Origin: Paragordius varius | Taxonomy: Eukaryota > Nematomorpha | Length of the DNA: 64,000 nt | Assembly: GCA_964247055.1 (NCBI GenBank) | Contig: OZ176054.1 | Location: 3,534,001 to 3,598,000 of the forward strand | Direction of reading: 5' to 3' | Shown here: positions 39,701 to 52,300 of the stretch, piece after piece | Position numbering within the stretch: position 1 is the first letter of the stretch | How the letters are laid out: each line of letters starts with the position of its first letter | Translations under genes and position numbers: made by a program | Notes under the pieces: generated by a model | The model's input: only the letters and a program-made list of their open reading frames with translations | Database searches by the model: none | Told to the model about the DNA's origin: nothing

Positions 39701-41731
39701 GATTGCTACCTTCGGGATGTAGGAAAATTTTATTTGTCCATTGTTCTGGAGCACTTTTGATGTGTTCAAAATATCTGAGTCTATGTTTTCTGAGCATAAA
39801 AATTTGAAGGTTTGATTTGGTACAGTTGATGCAAATTCGAATTTGACTTATTAGGGTCGAATAAATTTAGCTTCCGCTTTTCTATGTTCATTAGTTTTTT
39901 CTCGATTGAATCTGTCATCGGCCAAGTCTCAGTTCTATAGAGGATGGGACGTATGCCTGCTTTGTAGATATATGTTTATTTTTGTGCACTATCTTAAGTT
40001 GATGGTATTTTGCCCCAGCCTGTTGGGATCTATATTGAACTGCCTGGTTTTTTCCCATTTAGGCAATATCACCCAAGTATTTAAAATTATTAACTACTTC
40101 AATTTTGTCGTCTGACATATAAAGGTAATTTAGGGAAGTAGGTGAGTCATTTATAGTTATTTTTGCATGATTTACATACAAATTTTGTTGATTAATGTCC
40201 CTTTAAGCGGGCACTTTTTGTGTACCCACTTATTGCATGATGTACATAGGATTAAATTAGGTTTTACAGCTAAATCATATACTCCACTTGGAAACTTAGG
40301 TATTTCATATACAGTTTCACCCGTTATCAGCACCTTTGTTTAGCTTATGTTTATCTTCATTCACCCTTTTCTAAGTGTAATTTCCATGTGATGTACTTTT
40401 AATTTAATTCCTCCATTGATGTTGCGGCGAGGACAATGTCGTCCGCAAAGATAAGTTCCCATGGTGGGCCTTGTTTCATATCTTTTGTTAGGTAATCCAT
40501 TATTAAAAGGAAAAGTAAGGGTCTTAGGATGGATCCTTGATGAAGTCCAGACTCGTTTGGAACAAAAGATGTGTAGCCTAGTGTTAATCTGACGCAGTTT
40601 GTTTTTTTTGTAGTACATCATTTCTATAGATTGATTATCCAATCATTTACCTTGTTATATCGTAGTGTGGATATTAACTCCCTGGCGATACAATCGAAAG
40701 CCCTTTGTATATCTATAAAAACATGATAAAATTTTTTATTTTTCGCTAAATAATTTTCTTGTAATCTTCTCAAAATGAATATAGCACCAATTGTGCCACT
40801 GTTTTAAAAGCATATTGAGATTCATATATACTACTGTTGATCTCGGTTTTGATTCAATAATGTAAAAAATTTTAACGGGTGCTCCAACAACTTAAGTCCC
40901 TGTAGGAGGAACAATCGAGTATGTCTCCCTTGTTTTTATAAATGGGTATGATGGCACCTTTTGACCAATTTTTAGGGATGCGATTCGTTGACAAGATTAT
41001 TAAATATATTATTTAATGTGGAATGCATTGGGGTAAACTTTAATCATGTCGGAGCTGAGTTCAGATAGACCAGTTGCTTTGTTATTTTTCATCATCTCTT
41101 TCATCGTCTGTTGTTATCAATGGTCGAAGACCAATTGCTAGTGGTAGGTTTATTTTCTCAAAATCTTGTATTTTGTTGGTTTTTGGTAATATATGGACCA
41201 GACATTGCTTATGTCTCTCCAATCAGTTGGTAAATGTTTGTATTTATCTTTAATATAGACAATTTGTTTAATGTCCTTTTTATTATTGTTAAGTGTATTT
41301 TGTGCTTTTTTGTGCCCTTATATAAATTGCTAATTTTTAGGAAATTTTATTTTGATCATTGTCTTTAATTGTTTTGTTTTATTAAAGCCAACGTACATCT
41401 TTATGACATAATAATTAAAATATTTAGACAAATTTTCAATTAACTTGGATTATGGACAATTTTTCATACGAGATTTAAAACTTCTTTTAAATATTTAGAA
41501 TTAATATTATTAAAGTTTAATTCAATATATTATATATATTATTTTGAAGATAAGCAATACACATCCTTCACTACCAACAATGCCAAAACAAATAATAATT
41601 TGACAGCAAATCAATCCTTGGGCGATGATGTTGACGTTGTGGATGAAGTTAAATGTTGTTTCTTTCGACGCAGGCGTCATCGTAGAAAACATGATAATAA
41701 CAACACCCCCCTTCCAACTAACATTAAGTAA
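33712..41731 (+). CDS. CSNK1G: Casein kinase 1 gamma, 673 aa, six coding exons
   Basis: Exons 33712-34303, 35605-35964, 36876-37101, 37639-37788, 38769-39280 and 41550-41731 join in phase to TAA. Kinase motifs are intact: glycine loop [12 protein letters not shown], lysine in VAIKLEP, catalytic [22 protein letters not shown] formed across an exon junction, the CK1 motif [18 protein letters not shown], and [18 protein letters not shown]. The C-terminus has [15 protein letters not shown], matching the palmitoylated Cys/basic tail that anchors CK1 gamma at the plasma membrane, where the family phosphorylates LRP6 in Wnt signalling. It is well over 200 residues longer than typical vertebrate forms: an insert of about 65 residues lies before IPHVYYFG, one of about 32 residues before IIHIIDFG, and a Ser/Thr/Asn-rich stretch of about 170 residues precedes the tail. 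A paralogue number cannot be assigned. Confidence 0.95.
37889..37912. repeat. (TA)n microsatellite
   Basis: A pure TA run in the CK1 gamma intron, about 100 bp after exon 37639-37788. Confidence 0.95.
39560..41350 (-). mobile_element. Degraded LINE in the last CK1 gamma intron, antisense
   Basis: The minus strand shows scattered reverse-transcriptase blocks: [13 protein letters not shown], then [14 protein letters not shown] at about 40420-40560, and a C-terminal [17 protein letters not shown] block at about 39640-39710. The motifs (GLHQGS, PWELIYADD-type) match the better preserved element at 52735-54225, so both belong to the same group. Many breaks; no long frame left. The ends are not defined. 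Confidence 0.72.
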
Positions 41732-43892
41732 ATTATGCGTGAAAGATCTGTCCTTACACTTGCCTTTATTTAAGTCCCTTCTCCTCCCCCCTCTTTCTAC
41801 CGTGGTCCTGAGCTGGTTTCCCGATTTATTGAGTCTAACGCTCACTCAACTTATTGTGCTGGTCGATTTTATACATTGCGTTATCATAATATTTTAGCAA
41901 TAATACTTCCGTGTATATTCTGATTTTCATTACAGTCTTGACTTTGTAAATATGCAACATTTTTACACAAAAGATTAAAATATTTTTATTTGTGAATGTA
42001 TACACGCTTTATCAATAATTTACCCAAGCGCTCCCCATTGCCTAAAGTATGTTATCTATACTTTTGTAAATGCAACTAGGTTATTATCTATATTTCATAA
42101 CCAAATAATATTTAAAAACTTTTTGACCGAATCTTTGTCATTTTTATTTAAAATTGATTTGTAAAACTTTTTTGACTATAAAATTGTGTATAATATCGAC
42201 TTTTATAAAAATTGGAGGATGCTTGTAATAAATGATAGAGAAAACTGCCATTTTTTATAACCATGCATAAATTACAAATTTAGTGTCATTTGCATTCATA
42301 TTATTAAAATTTATTATCTTCGCAAATTGATTGATTTCGTTTTTAGACCATCAGGAATAATTGATTTTTCACAAACCAAACCCATAATCCAGTAATCCAT
42401 AATAAATTTACAAATACAGTTTAATTAATTAATGAAATATTATAGCGCCTTGCATTTACACCATCCTTAACATCTTTTGTATCCAGATTATTAAACTTTG
42501 TACATATGTTTCATTAAGCCCTTCAAGAATGAATACTTTTTTTAAAGTATGTATTACAAAGCCCTTTGATTCGATTATCCGATGACTTTTATATCTTTAG
42601 TTTTTTAACCAACGGAATTTAACAAAATATATATATATGATACAAGACAGACACACTATATAATATATAGATGAATGCGAATTGCTGTATATATATTTGC
42701 TGATTTTTTCTCATTACGCCTTGGTTAAATATTTATCAAAATTTAGCTTTTACTATTGACTATCCATATCGAATGAATGTCTAAGCATCATCATCATTAT
42801 TAAAATTCAAAAATTATCAAAGAAATGCGTGTAAAGATATAAAATTATTTATGTTAAATGATATGTGTTGATACAATTTTATAATTTTTATTTCATCTAA
42901 TATTACAAAATTGATCGATATACCCTTCTATTGTGCATAAATAAATAATATTTTTTTATTATGCAAATGTTTATTTGGTATACAACTTTTTACTTTCAAA
43001 GTATATTTATAAATTTAATTTTTTTGATGTTGCTACATCATTCTCATATTATGTTCATAAGTCATAACAAACGGTCATTATGGGTTATTAGATTAAAATT
43101 ACAATAGGGCAAAAACTAAATATATATCGAGAGCCATCGATCAGAATATATCATATGTGCTTAAACACTTTTATGATTCTTAAAATAAAAATATAAGCTA
43201 GTAAATGCATATGTAGTTAAAATCTATTTATTTACATTCCATGATCTTTTGGAATAGTTTTATACCCCAGGGCCAATTAAAATTTTATATTAAAAATATT
43301 TTCATAATTGGGCCAAAATTTTTATTTAACCTTTTAGATGCAAGATACAAAAATATTTCTTTAAAATGTAAAATTGTAAAAATTCATGTCAAACATTTCG
43401 CCGGTATTTTTTTCTTTTTTTTAATTTGTAAATATAACTGGCAAATAATGTATATTATGGTTAAAAAATTAAAATAATTCACTTTGGATTTAATTGCAAT
43501 TAAATAGCGATTTTTTATATATATCATATCATCACCTCTACTCTGTTTTTGGACCTGTCTGAATTTGGGACAAGAGGTCAAAAAAATAAATATGATTTTT
43601 AATACATAATAAGAGTGTTTTAATAATTAAATTATAACCTACACAACTTTGAAAACAGTAGTTTTTACTACTTTAAGTTATGGAATAGAAAACTACCCCA
43701 TATTCAAGATTTTTTCGCGCAATTTCGTTTTTATATTTATTTCAAGAGAATCAGCCCATTTTAGAAGAGCGAAAAAATTTATGACTTTCGTAGCTTTTAT
43801 CTAAAATTTAAATTTTTAAAAATATTGTTTTGCTTTTTATAAGTAGTTTATAATATATTTTAGTGATATTTTTTAGAATATTTAGCTTTCAT
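41732..43892. other. Intergenic DNA, no gene recognised
   Basis: The left part is the probable CK1 gamma 3' UTR. The rest is AT-rich with scattered short repeats. A stretch near 43660-43830 (actaccccatattcaagatt, gcccattttagaagagcg) resembles parts of the dispersed repeats near 32980. Confidence 0.45.
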
Positions 43893-44172
43893 CTATTTTT
43901 AAAATGTGCGGGAAAACTCCGGAGGATCGTAATATGTTCCATAGGCAGTCGTGGTTGACTGTATCTAATGGCATACTGAAGTCTAAAAAGCAGCAGTATA
44001 GAATTTTCCCAAATTCATTGTATCTTCGAATTATTGTATTAAGATTAACTATGTGATTAGCAGTGTTTCTCTTTGCTCTAAAGCCGGCCTGCACCTCAGA
44101 TATTTCAAAATCCAGTGAGGAGGAAAATCTTTTGAGTATAATCTTGAGAAGAAGTTTGGATAGGCTCACGCC
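43893..44172 (-). mobile_element. LINE reverse-transcriptase segment, inverted copy of 44628-44880
   Basis: The minus strand encodes a conserved palm segment with VQAGFRAKRNTANHIVNLNT and LYCCFLDFS. The same DNA is found in opposite orientation about 460 bp to the right with roughly 90 percent or better identity by eye. It ends near the gcgggaaaactccggaggat block. Confidence 0.78.
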
Positions 44173-44204
44173 AAAGGCCAGAACATATACCAAAAACTAT
44201 ATTA

Positions 44205-45850
44205 CTTGTCCCTTACAACTCCGAAAATCTGGGGAACATGAGCAACATGGATAATGTATTAACAAATAAAAATGAAATTATCAAACGCTGGGAAGAATTC
44301 GGTACTTCTCTTTATCATGTCGACTATGGTCCACATACATCCATCGGCACATTCCTTAAAGTTTCTGACTTGATCCCCCAATTTTACCTGATGAAGTTCA
44401 ATACGCCTTAAAACAATTTTCATCCTCCAACTCCTTAGGTTACAATGATATTCCAATAAAAATTCTACACACGATCCCCCTCTACTTCTTAACTGATCTT
44501 TTACAAAAAGTTTTTCAAACCTGTATTTGGCCGGATGATTGGATTAAATATTTTCTCCTACCCTTTTTTAAAAAGGGAAACCCCCATCTCTGTCAGAACT
44601 ATAGAATGATCGCTATCACTAATAAACTATCCAAACTTTTTCTCAAGATTATACTCAAAAGAATCTCTCCTCACTGGACTTTGAAATATCTGAGGTGCAG
44701 GCTGGCTTTAGAGCAAAGAGAAACACTGCTAATCACATAGTTAATCTTAATACAATAATTCGAAGATAAATGAATATGGGAAAAGTCTATACTGCTGCTT
44801 TTTAGACTTCAGTATGGCATTTATACAGTCAACCACGACTGCCTATGGAATTACGATCCTCCGGAGTTCCCCGCACATAATACTCTTGCTTCAATCGCTG
44901 TATTCTAGACAAACAGCTGCGATTAAAACCCAATTCGGTCCCACCGACTGGTTTCCTATCCACAGAGGTGTGAGACAAGGATGTGTCCTTTCTCCCCTCC
45001 TATTTAACTTATACACAGAAGTATTAATACACAATTGTAACTTTTCCCAACATATTGGGGCATGGATCGGTGGTACCATTTGCGATCTCTGGTACGCCGA
45101 CGACACCATCCTCTTGTCAGAATTCCACACGGACATGACCTATCTTTTAAATATTCTCACCATCGAAGCAAGTTTGATGGGCCTTAAGCTGAACCCAGCT
45201 AAATCTAAAATAATGTCCTAAACGCTCCACAACTACCATTTACAATCAATAACTCCACCATCGAACTAACTGATCACTGTAAATATTTAGGCTACATAAT
45301 TACATCCGACGGTAGCTCGGATCCCGACATCCGAGCACGTCTAGCATCGACGTGCTACTATGGGTAAACTGTCCAAAATTCAGAGCTGGTCGGTCATAGG
45401 ATTTCCAACCAAACTTACCATCCTGAAGGCGATGATATACCCCGTGGCAATTTATGGATCTGAATCATGGATGTGCAAATATATTGACAAAGCCCGCATA
45501 AACTCTTTTCAGATGATGTGCTTTCGGAAAATATTGAGAATCTCCTGGAAAGCCCACATCTCCAATTCTTATATCCTCCACCTCACCCGAATTTTTACTT
45601 CATGATTTAATAATCTTTAAACAGCTAAAATATCTGGGTCATATCCTGCGATCCGACTCGCTAGAAAAAAGCATACTTTTTGGGTTGGTAGATGGCACCC
45701 GCAGAAGGGGCCGACAGCGGTGGATCGACATGCCTAAATCAATAACAAACCGAACTTTTCCTCAATTGTTGATAGAATCACAGGATCGTCAAAAATGGAG
45801 AACATTAATTTATGAGAAAGCCCAGAGTCACTACATGACTAGCTTATAAC
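44205..45850 (+). mobile_element. LINE pol fragment (RTE-like), decayed
   Basis: Fingers: SSNSLGYNDIPIKIL and LPFFKKGNPHLCQNYRMIAI. Palm: GVRQGCVLSPLLFNLYTEVL and LWYADDTILLSE (44814-45221). Thumb and C-terminus: CKYLGYIITSDGSSDPDIRA, ESWMCKYIDKARINSFQMMC with FRKILRISWKAH, then TRRRGRQRWIDMPKS, ending SHYMTSL at about 45847. Several stops and frame changes break it. The endonuclease part is absent, so it is 5'-truncated or rearranged. The C-terminal RISWKxH and GRQRWID blocks are typical of RTE and related pol proteins. Confidence 0.82.
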
Positions 45851-47699
45851 ACACATATCCCGAGTGATTTTTTAATTTAGCCTCTAGGAAGGTTACACGC
45901 TCTGTAAAATCCTTCACCATATAAAAATAAGATAATTTTCAAACTAATCTTTGCCCAAGCTATGAGATTTTGTGATAGCAACCATAATTTAATTATGTCC
46001 CGTAAGAAAAAAATTTTGGTCCGGCGCTTTTTAAATACGGCTTGATAGGGCTATACTATCTGTAGAATGCTACATCTAGGGTTGTGCATTTGACTGCTTT
46101 TTCAAAAAAGTCCGGTCAGACCCGGCATGGTCATGACCACTTTTCTTAACTAAATACCATGCGATATTGGATTGTGAAAATAATGTTCGAATGACACTTG
46201 CGTTTCACTAATAATGTCATGTTTTTTCTTTATTTAGATTCACAATATTTTCAATCAAATTTAATCAAGAATTTTGTTTTAAAATAAATTTTGCGACATT
46301 CTTGTAGTCTCTGAATCTTCAAATTTATAGCTTTTAATACTGGATATTATAAAATTTTACCTAGTTTGTTTTACACTTTCTTTCATCATTGAAATATCCA
46401 ATTAGAAATGTTTTTACATTTTATTGGTTTATATATATAGAATAATCGCATATTTTACAAAATGCTTGATTGTTTTTCAAAATAACTGGTTATGCTAAAT
46501 GTTATAATGATGCATGTTTAACAATTTTATATTGTTAAATAGGCATATTTTATATTTTTTAAAAGGTATATTAAAAAGCAATAAAATCTTAGTATCTCTC
46601 TTCCAAAAAAAATTACCAGCAATTTTTTTTAAAAAACAGCTGTTTTTTTAATGACCGTGGTTAAAAAATAAATAGTCACTGACCCTAGTTACACCATTTA
46701 AAATTATGTTTATTTGAAGCGAATTTCAGGCATATATTCAATCATGGTTTTTTGCTTTTTCCGCATAAAGAAAAGGGTGTAAAACGCCATCATATTAAAA
46801 TACTGTGAAAAAAGCATTCAAGGAAGTATGTGGATGCAAGAGGATTTTAGGCATTTTCTATGCTAATTCATCACCAAGCGATGAGGCTATAATGAATTAG
46901 GATTTTAACCATATAAAGGCGTATATTTTAAGGCACTATCTTTATATTAGTTTCTGGGTGGTGCGTCTTGTAAAATATGCTACCATTTCGATACCACATC
47001 TTTTATTTTCCCAAAAATAAACGCGAATAGTTAATAATTTAAAGCTTGCATTTTTTAAAAAATGTGGAAAACCTATAAATTCAATATTTTAAAAACTTTC
47101 TCATATAGCGCTGTTGTTTTAAAGAAACCTCTTTTAAGATCAATATCGCATTATAAAATAATAAGGCACAACATTTTTTTGAAAAGTTTTAAGAGCATAT
47201 TTATTTAATAACAATTTAAAATATTTTCTGCATAACAACAAAAATGGTCTAGTTTAATTAATTAGATTTAAGATGTCATGAGTTTACACATATAATCTAG
47301 AAATTGTGTAATATATAATAATATAATAATGATCCTAGTATTTTCATAATAAATTAGGAAAATAATAGTCACCGCTTACCTTTGAAAAGTTGATATGTAT
47401 TATGATGGAGATATTCAGGCTATATCATTATGAATGCAAAACCAAGGACTGACCGCTTCTCTAAATGCTTCTCTTGATAAAGCCGGACCCTATAAAATAT
47501 CATATAAAAATATTGCAACATTCTTTGATATTTTCCAGGATACATCTGAAAAGTATTTATGGACTGTTTAAGTTAACATTTTTGACCTTTTCACTTTTTG
47601 TCCGCAATGATGTATTGGGGCAGTTTTATATCCGAAAAATCAGTTTTGGAAAAAACAACTGCTTTAAAGTTATTATAGTTAAAATTTGATTATCAAACA
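45851..47699. other. Intergenic DNA; possible DNA-transposon end near 46075-46150
   Basis: A tagggttgtgcattt start followed by caaaaaagtccggtcagacc resembles the ends of hAT-like elements that carry CCGG-rich subterminal repeats; a similar inverted block lies at 50580-50645. No second end or target duplication was found here. The rest is AT-rich without a credible gene. Confidence 0.3.
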
Positions 47700-48060
47700 T
47701 CGTTCTCCTGTGTAGTTTAACAGCTTATATTTTTTATAGCTTTGTAATTCAGAGTCTAGTACAGCTCTAAAACACGATGGATCTAAACAGCTGTTTTTAA
47801 AATCAATTAATATCAAGTTTTTATTGAAATTACCAAAGGTAAATATTTACATTTTCTAGCCATAATAAACATCTATATGCCTATTTTATTAGTGCGATAA
47901 AAAAATTAAAAAAAATGACGGCGAAAAAGTTTATGTGGATTTAAATATTTTTAAAAAAAATTTATGCGACTAAAAGGCTCTAAATTAAGCATATTTTAAA
48001 TTCGGCGTAATAAAATTATTCAAATTTTAAATCGCTTGGTGATATAAAACTACCCAAAGA
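47700..48060 (+). repeat. Dispersed AT-rich repeat, long copy
   Basis: Contains, in order, tcaaacatcgttctcctgtg, agctctaaaacacgatgga, attaaaaaaaatgacggcga, aaaagtttatgtggattt, ggctctaaattaagcatatt and ttcggcgtaataaaatt. The same order is seen at 55890-56240 and 57590-57890. Confidence 0.5.
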
Positions 48061-48509
48061 CGTCATGAAGTGCTAAGCTACGCTAAAAACATATAAACAA
48101 TTATAAAACAGGTAGCGCTATTAATTAAAGCCTTGATATTATGAATGCGGTGAATCGCATTGAAACTGTTGATTGCTAAAATATGATTGAATTTATTACA
48201 TTATTATTACTTGTAGAGGACTAAACTTTGGAAAAGTTTTATCGCCAGTGTTTAATTTTTATATAAATAACTGTTTATTAGGCTGTTTTAAAATTTGGAT
48301 TATCAAATATGCATAAAAAGCTTATATGTATCTAATTTTTAGAGGCCGTAATTAATATCCATCACGCCATATTAAACAGCGGATTTTCAAATGAATATAT
48401 AAGAATTTAATAAAATTAAATTTTAATCGCTAATAATTTATGTTTTTTAACCATAATTTACAACCTATCGCATGAGAGGTTAACCCTTAAATACAGCACA
48501 TTTAATTCA

Positions 48510-49023
48510 GTCCTTCGATTAAAATTGGGGTAGTTAGATACCCCAGGCTTTTTTAAAATTGAATATTTAAAAAAATATGGGATAAATTGATAGCAAAAGT
48601 TTGCACTTATATAACAATAATAAACCGAAAAATAAATAAAAATTATTTAAAATATTTTATATTACTTCAGGATGAAACCTAAATGTTAAATTTTAGCCAA
48701 CATCACATGAAGCTAAATTTAAAAATACTATATAAACAACCACCTATTCTGTTTATATTGTTAGATGTAATTTAAATAAAAAATCAGCTTAAATTTTAAG
48801 CTTAGAATCAAATAAACACTATAGTTTGCAATAATGTGTTGAAATAAAAATGGCATCCAAGTATTTTGATAACCTTTTTCCCAAAACTAAATTCTATTTA
48901 TTTCGGCGTTTCTAAAATTATTTGGATAGAAGCGTAAATTTTAAATGCAAAAGTTACTTTCAGTAGTTTTTAAAATCTACTCAAATATCTCGGGAATTTA
49001 AATACCCAAATTAAATCAAAGTG
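48510..49023 (-). mobile_element. Hairpin-ended non-autonomous element, copy 3 (inverted)
   Basis: Begins gtccttcgattaaaattggg with hairpin ggggtagttagatacccc, which equals the right end of copy 1 read in reverse. The interior aligns in reverse with 18489-19039 (tttgcacttatataacaata, aataaaccgaaaaata). The far end, aaattaaatcaaagtg, keeps the terminal repeat but its hairpin has decayed. Confidence 0.8.
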
Positions 49024-49347
49024 TCAAAAAAGTCGAAGAAAAAGGAGGCAGAAGCGTTAAATATAGATTTTACTATCATATATTGTTTATTTGAAATCTT
49101 GCGCCACGCTAAAAAATGTTATATTTATTTTCTATTTCTCGCTTTATAAAAAACTACCAAAAAAATATAGATGTGGTAAAATATATTTTTTCGCCTTTTT
49201 AGCGGACTAACAAATTAAATATGTTGTGTAAGTTTAAAATTTTTGACCAATAGCAACATTGGGGCAAGCTTTATAGATAGTGGGAAATAAAGACAATTCT
49301 GATAGTCGGATACTTTTGAGAAGAATTAAATTACAGCTGTTATTCAT

Positions 49348-52300
49348 ATGGAAGAAAGGTTAGAAAAAATAGCTGCTGCTAAACTTAAATTGGAGGCATT
49401 GCGCAAGCAACGCTCTCCAGCCAATTCAGTCATCAATGGTCATGAACAACCCGTATTAGTTATGCCCACTGAAGTTTTTGATAAAATAAATTAGAATGTA
49501 AATATACCTATTGGGAATCAGGAAATAATGGAAGAAAATGGACTTATAAACGAGATGCAAACCATAGAAAGGGAGCGAATTAAACAATTTGCTACTCTAA
49601 CAGAAAATAATGCAAATTTGTCCATAATGTTAGATCAAAAAGTAAAAAGAGTTATCTAATTTTTTAGAAACATGAATGCGAACAATATAAAAAGTAATAT
49701 ATTTTAATTATTTTAGAAAATGTTTAGAATTAGAAAAATTAAATTTCACATTAAATAATCAGCTTAATGAGACAAGTTTTGAAATTGAATCAGGAAAGAT
49801 TCTTTTATCAGATATTGAAAATTACAAAGCGACGATTAGCAGAGCTTTAGGACAAAATAAAGAATTAAAGGATGAGATAATTGGTTATTCAGATAGGCTT
49901 AAACACCAAAACTCACTAATAGATAAGTTAACATTAGAAACACACGAATTATATAACAACTTGCGATCTGTCAAACATTCCCTCTCCCAAATAAAATCCT
50001 CTGTTAACATCTCAAACTCCTGCAAACAAAGTATTACCACACAAATGGATAATCTGCATTCTCAAGTCTTAGGATCAATTATTGATATCCAAGTTAGCGT
50101 TTGTTTTTTATTTATTTTAAAACTGTTTAACATTGACTCAGGGTTTTTTACAATGTGCTTTCAAGCGCAAATAATCCGAAATCGGTTCAATTTTTTTGTT
50201 TTTTATTGCGTTAAGTTCCATACATTAACCAGAAGTTTGACGTCTATTTTAAATTTGATATAGAATATGCTGTTTTGTAACCATAAAATTTTGCGTTGTT
50301 TTTTCAATTAATACATCCACTTAAAATTGTTGATTAAAAAATACAACATTTTCTAATGCTTTTAGTTTCGGGTAATATTTTTATAAAAAACTCATGTTTA
50401 CTTTTATCGTATTTACACAATGCTATCCAACTTGTTTCGTTTGGATACAAATGCTAATACAGGTCATAAATTATATGAAAATCATTAAATCGAAACCGGT
50501 TCTTAGCAGTAACTAGTTTCGTTAGGCTAGAATAAACTCCGTTTCGGTTATCTATTTTGAGGAAACACCCCGTTCTATTTTTTAAAGCTTCTAGCCCGGT
50601 TCCGGTTCCACTTTTTTTGACCCGGTGTAAAGCCCTTATTTAAATATCAAAACATGCATATATTTTATTTTGATTTTTAATATATGCACCGAATTATCGC
50701 ATTTGCGAAATGAATTAAATGGCTTAATGCTTAAAAAGCGCAAAAAGCCTAGATTACGCGATAAGTTCATTATATACTAAGCAAATGAAAATGATTATTT
50801 TTTAGCCACATCTACTTTGCTTATAAAATTAAATTTTATCAAATTAAAAAGCTTAAATTAAACTAAATTTGGAATAGTCCACTAGATTTATAGAAATATA
50901 ATGTTTTGATTTATATTTAATTTGAGTTTAAAACTATAAATCGATTGAAGAATCGATAATATGATACTCATCGGCATCAAATTTTATAAAACGGTTTACA
51001 TATTTATATATTAGTATACTTTCTGCTTGCTTCATATTATACGCCTCAAAAAATTTTAAAGTATTTTTAAAAGAGGGCGCTTGCTAAGATTTATTTTTTT
51101 AGCAATTTAATTTTTGTCGCATAATCGGATTTTTCCTATTATTTTAAGAATATTTATTCATTATAACGAATAAAGATGAAACTTTGAGGATCAGTAACAA
51201 ATATTAAATCATAATTTTTGTTCATTAAATATATTGGATAATCAACAATGCAATTTGTTTTTACATAAAAGCATTAGCATAAACTCGTTTCTTATATTAA
51301 TAATGACCCTTAAACTTAAAAACTAAAAATGTAATGAAAACTAAAATCTTATTTTTCAATTTTTTATCATTATAAAAATGCTGAGATGTTTTTTTTGAGG
51401 GAATAATTTTTTTCCTTTATACGCTTTATCTCCTTTCAATGGATACAATTTTCATGCTTTCTGTCTTTGGCTTGTTTAATTTTAATATGGCAGAATTTTA
51501 AATCTTCTTGAATATTATATTGACAAGTTATACGAGGTCTGCCTTTTTAATTTTTTAGAATAGGATCGTATACATCCAGTTTGAGTCTTTGACTCTGTTT
51601 CTCGATGTAATCAACTTAACCTAAAATATATTCTATAGCGACATTAAATGGTTTGATTTTTAAAATTTGAGGCAAAATTTGGATTGAAAAATATAATGTT
51701 TAATGAATATTTTAATTACCACACAATGGGCATATTTGACCTATAAATCCATAAAGAGAGAGTAATATGTTTTATTTAATTTTAAAGATTAAATTTAAAT
51801 GTTATTTCTCCCATATATTTGTAGAAAAATTTGGAACAAGTTTTGTCTCAAAACAAATTTTTAGCAAAGAGCAAATCCGATTTTTTTGATGGTTTAACAC
51901 CTCAACCATCTAGGCGCCAATTTTTGTCTCAACTCAAAGAACAAACTGCAGTTTATAACCAGGCTTTTGAACAACTTGAGGTAGATGGGGAAAAAAAATT
52001 TTTTTTCTTTTTTGTCCAATAATTTATTTTACCAGAAAGTTTGAAAATATAAAACGCAATGTGTATAAAAGTTAAAAAGACACAATTTAAAAGATTAGAC
52101 CATTTGAATCTATAGTTTAATACACATCTAATATAGTTAGGGTTAATTAATGGGTTAGGACGAGAGTTTTATATCTCATGCGTGTTAACAACTCTCTAGA
52201 TATAAATGCAATTAAAATATTTAAGAAATATGAATTTGTTTACTTTTATTTAAAATTTGACTCTTTGTAGAAAAACTTTTTGACATTCATTTTTTTTATA

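Noticed and set aside
49348-49494. TAG in GM130 as evidence for an altered genetic code
   Set aside because: A short GT...AG intron explains it, and the other genes need no reassigned codon.
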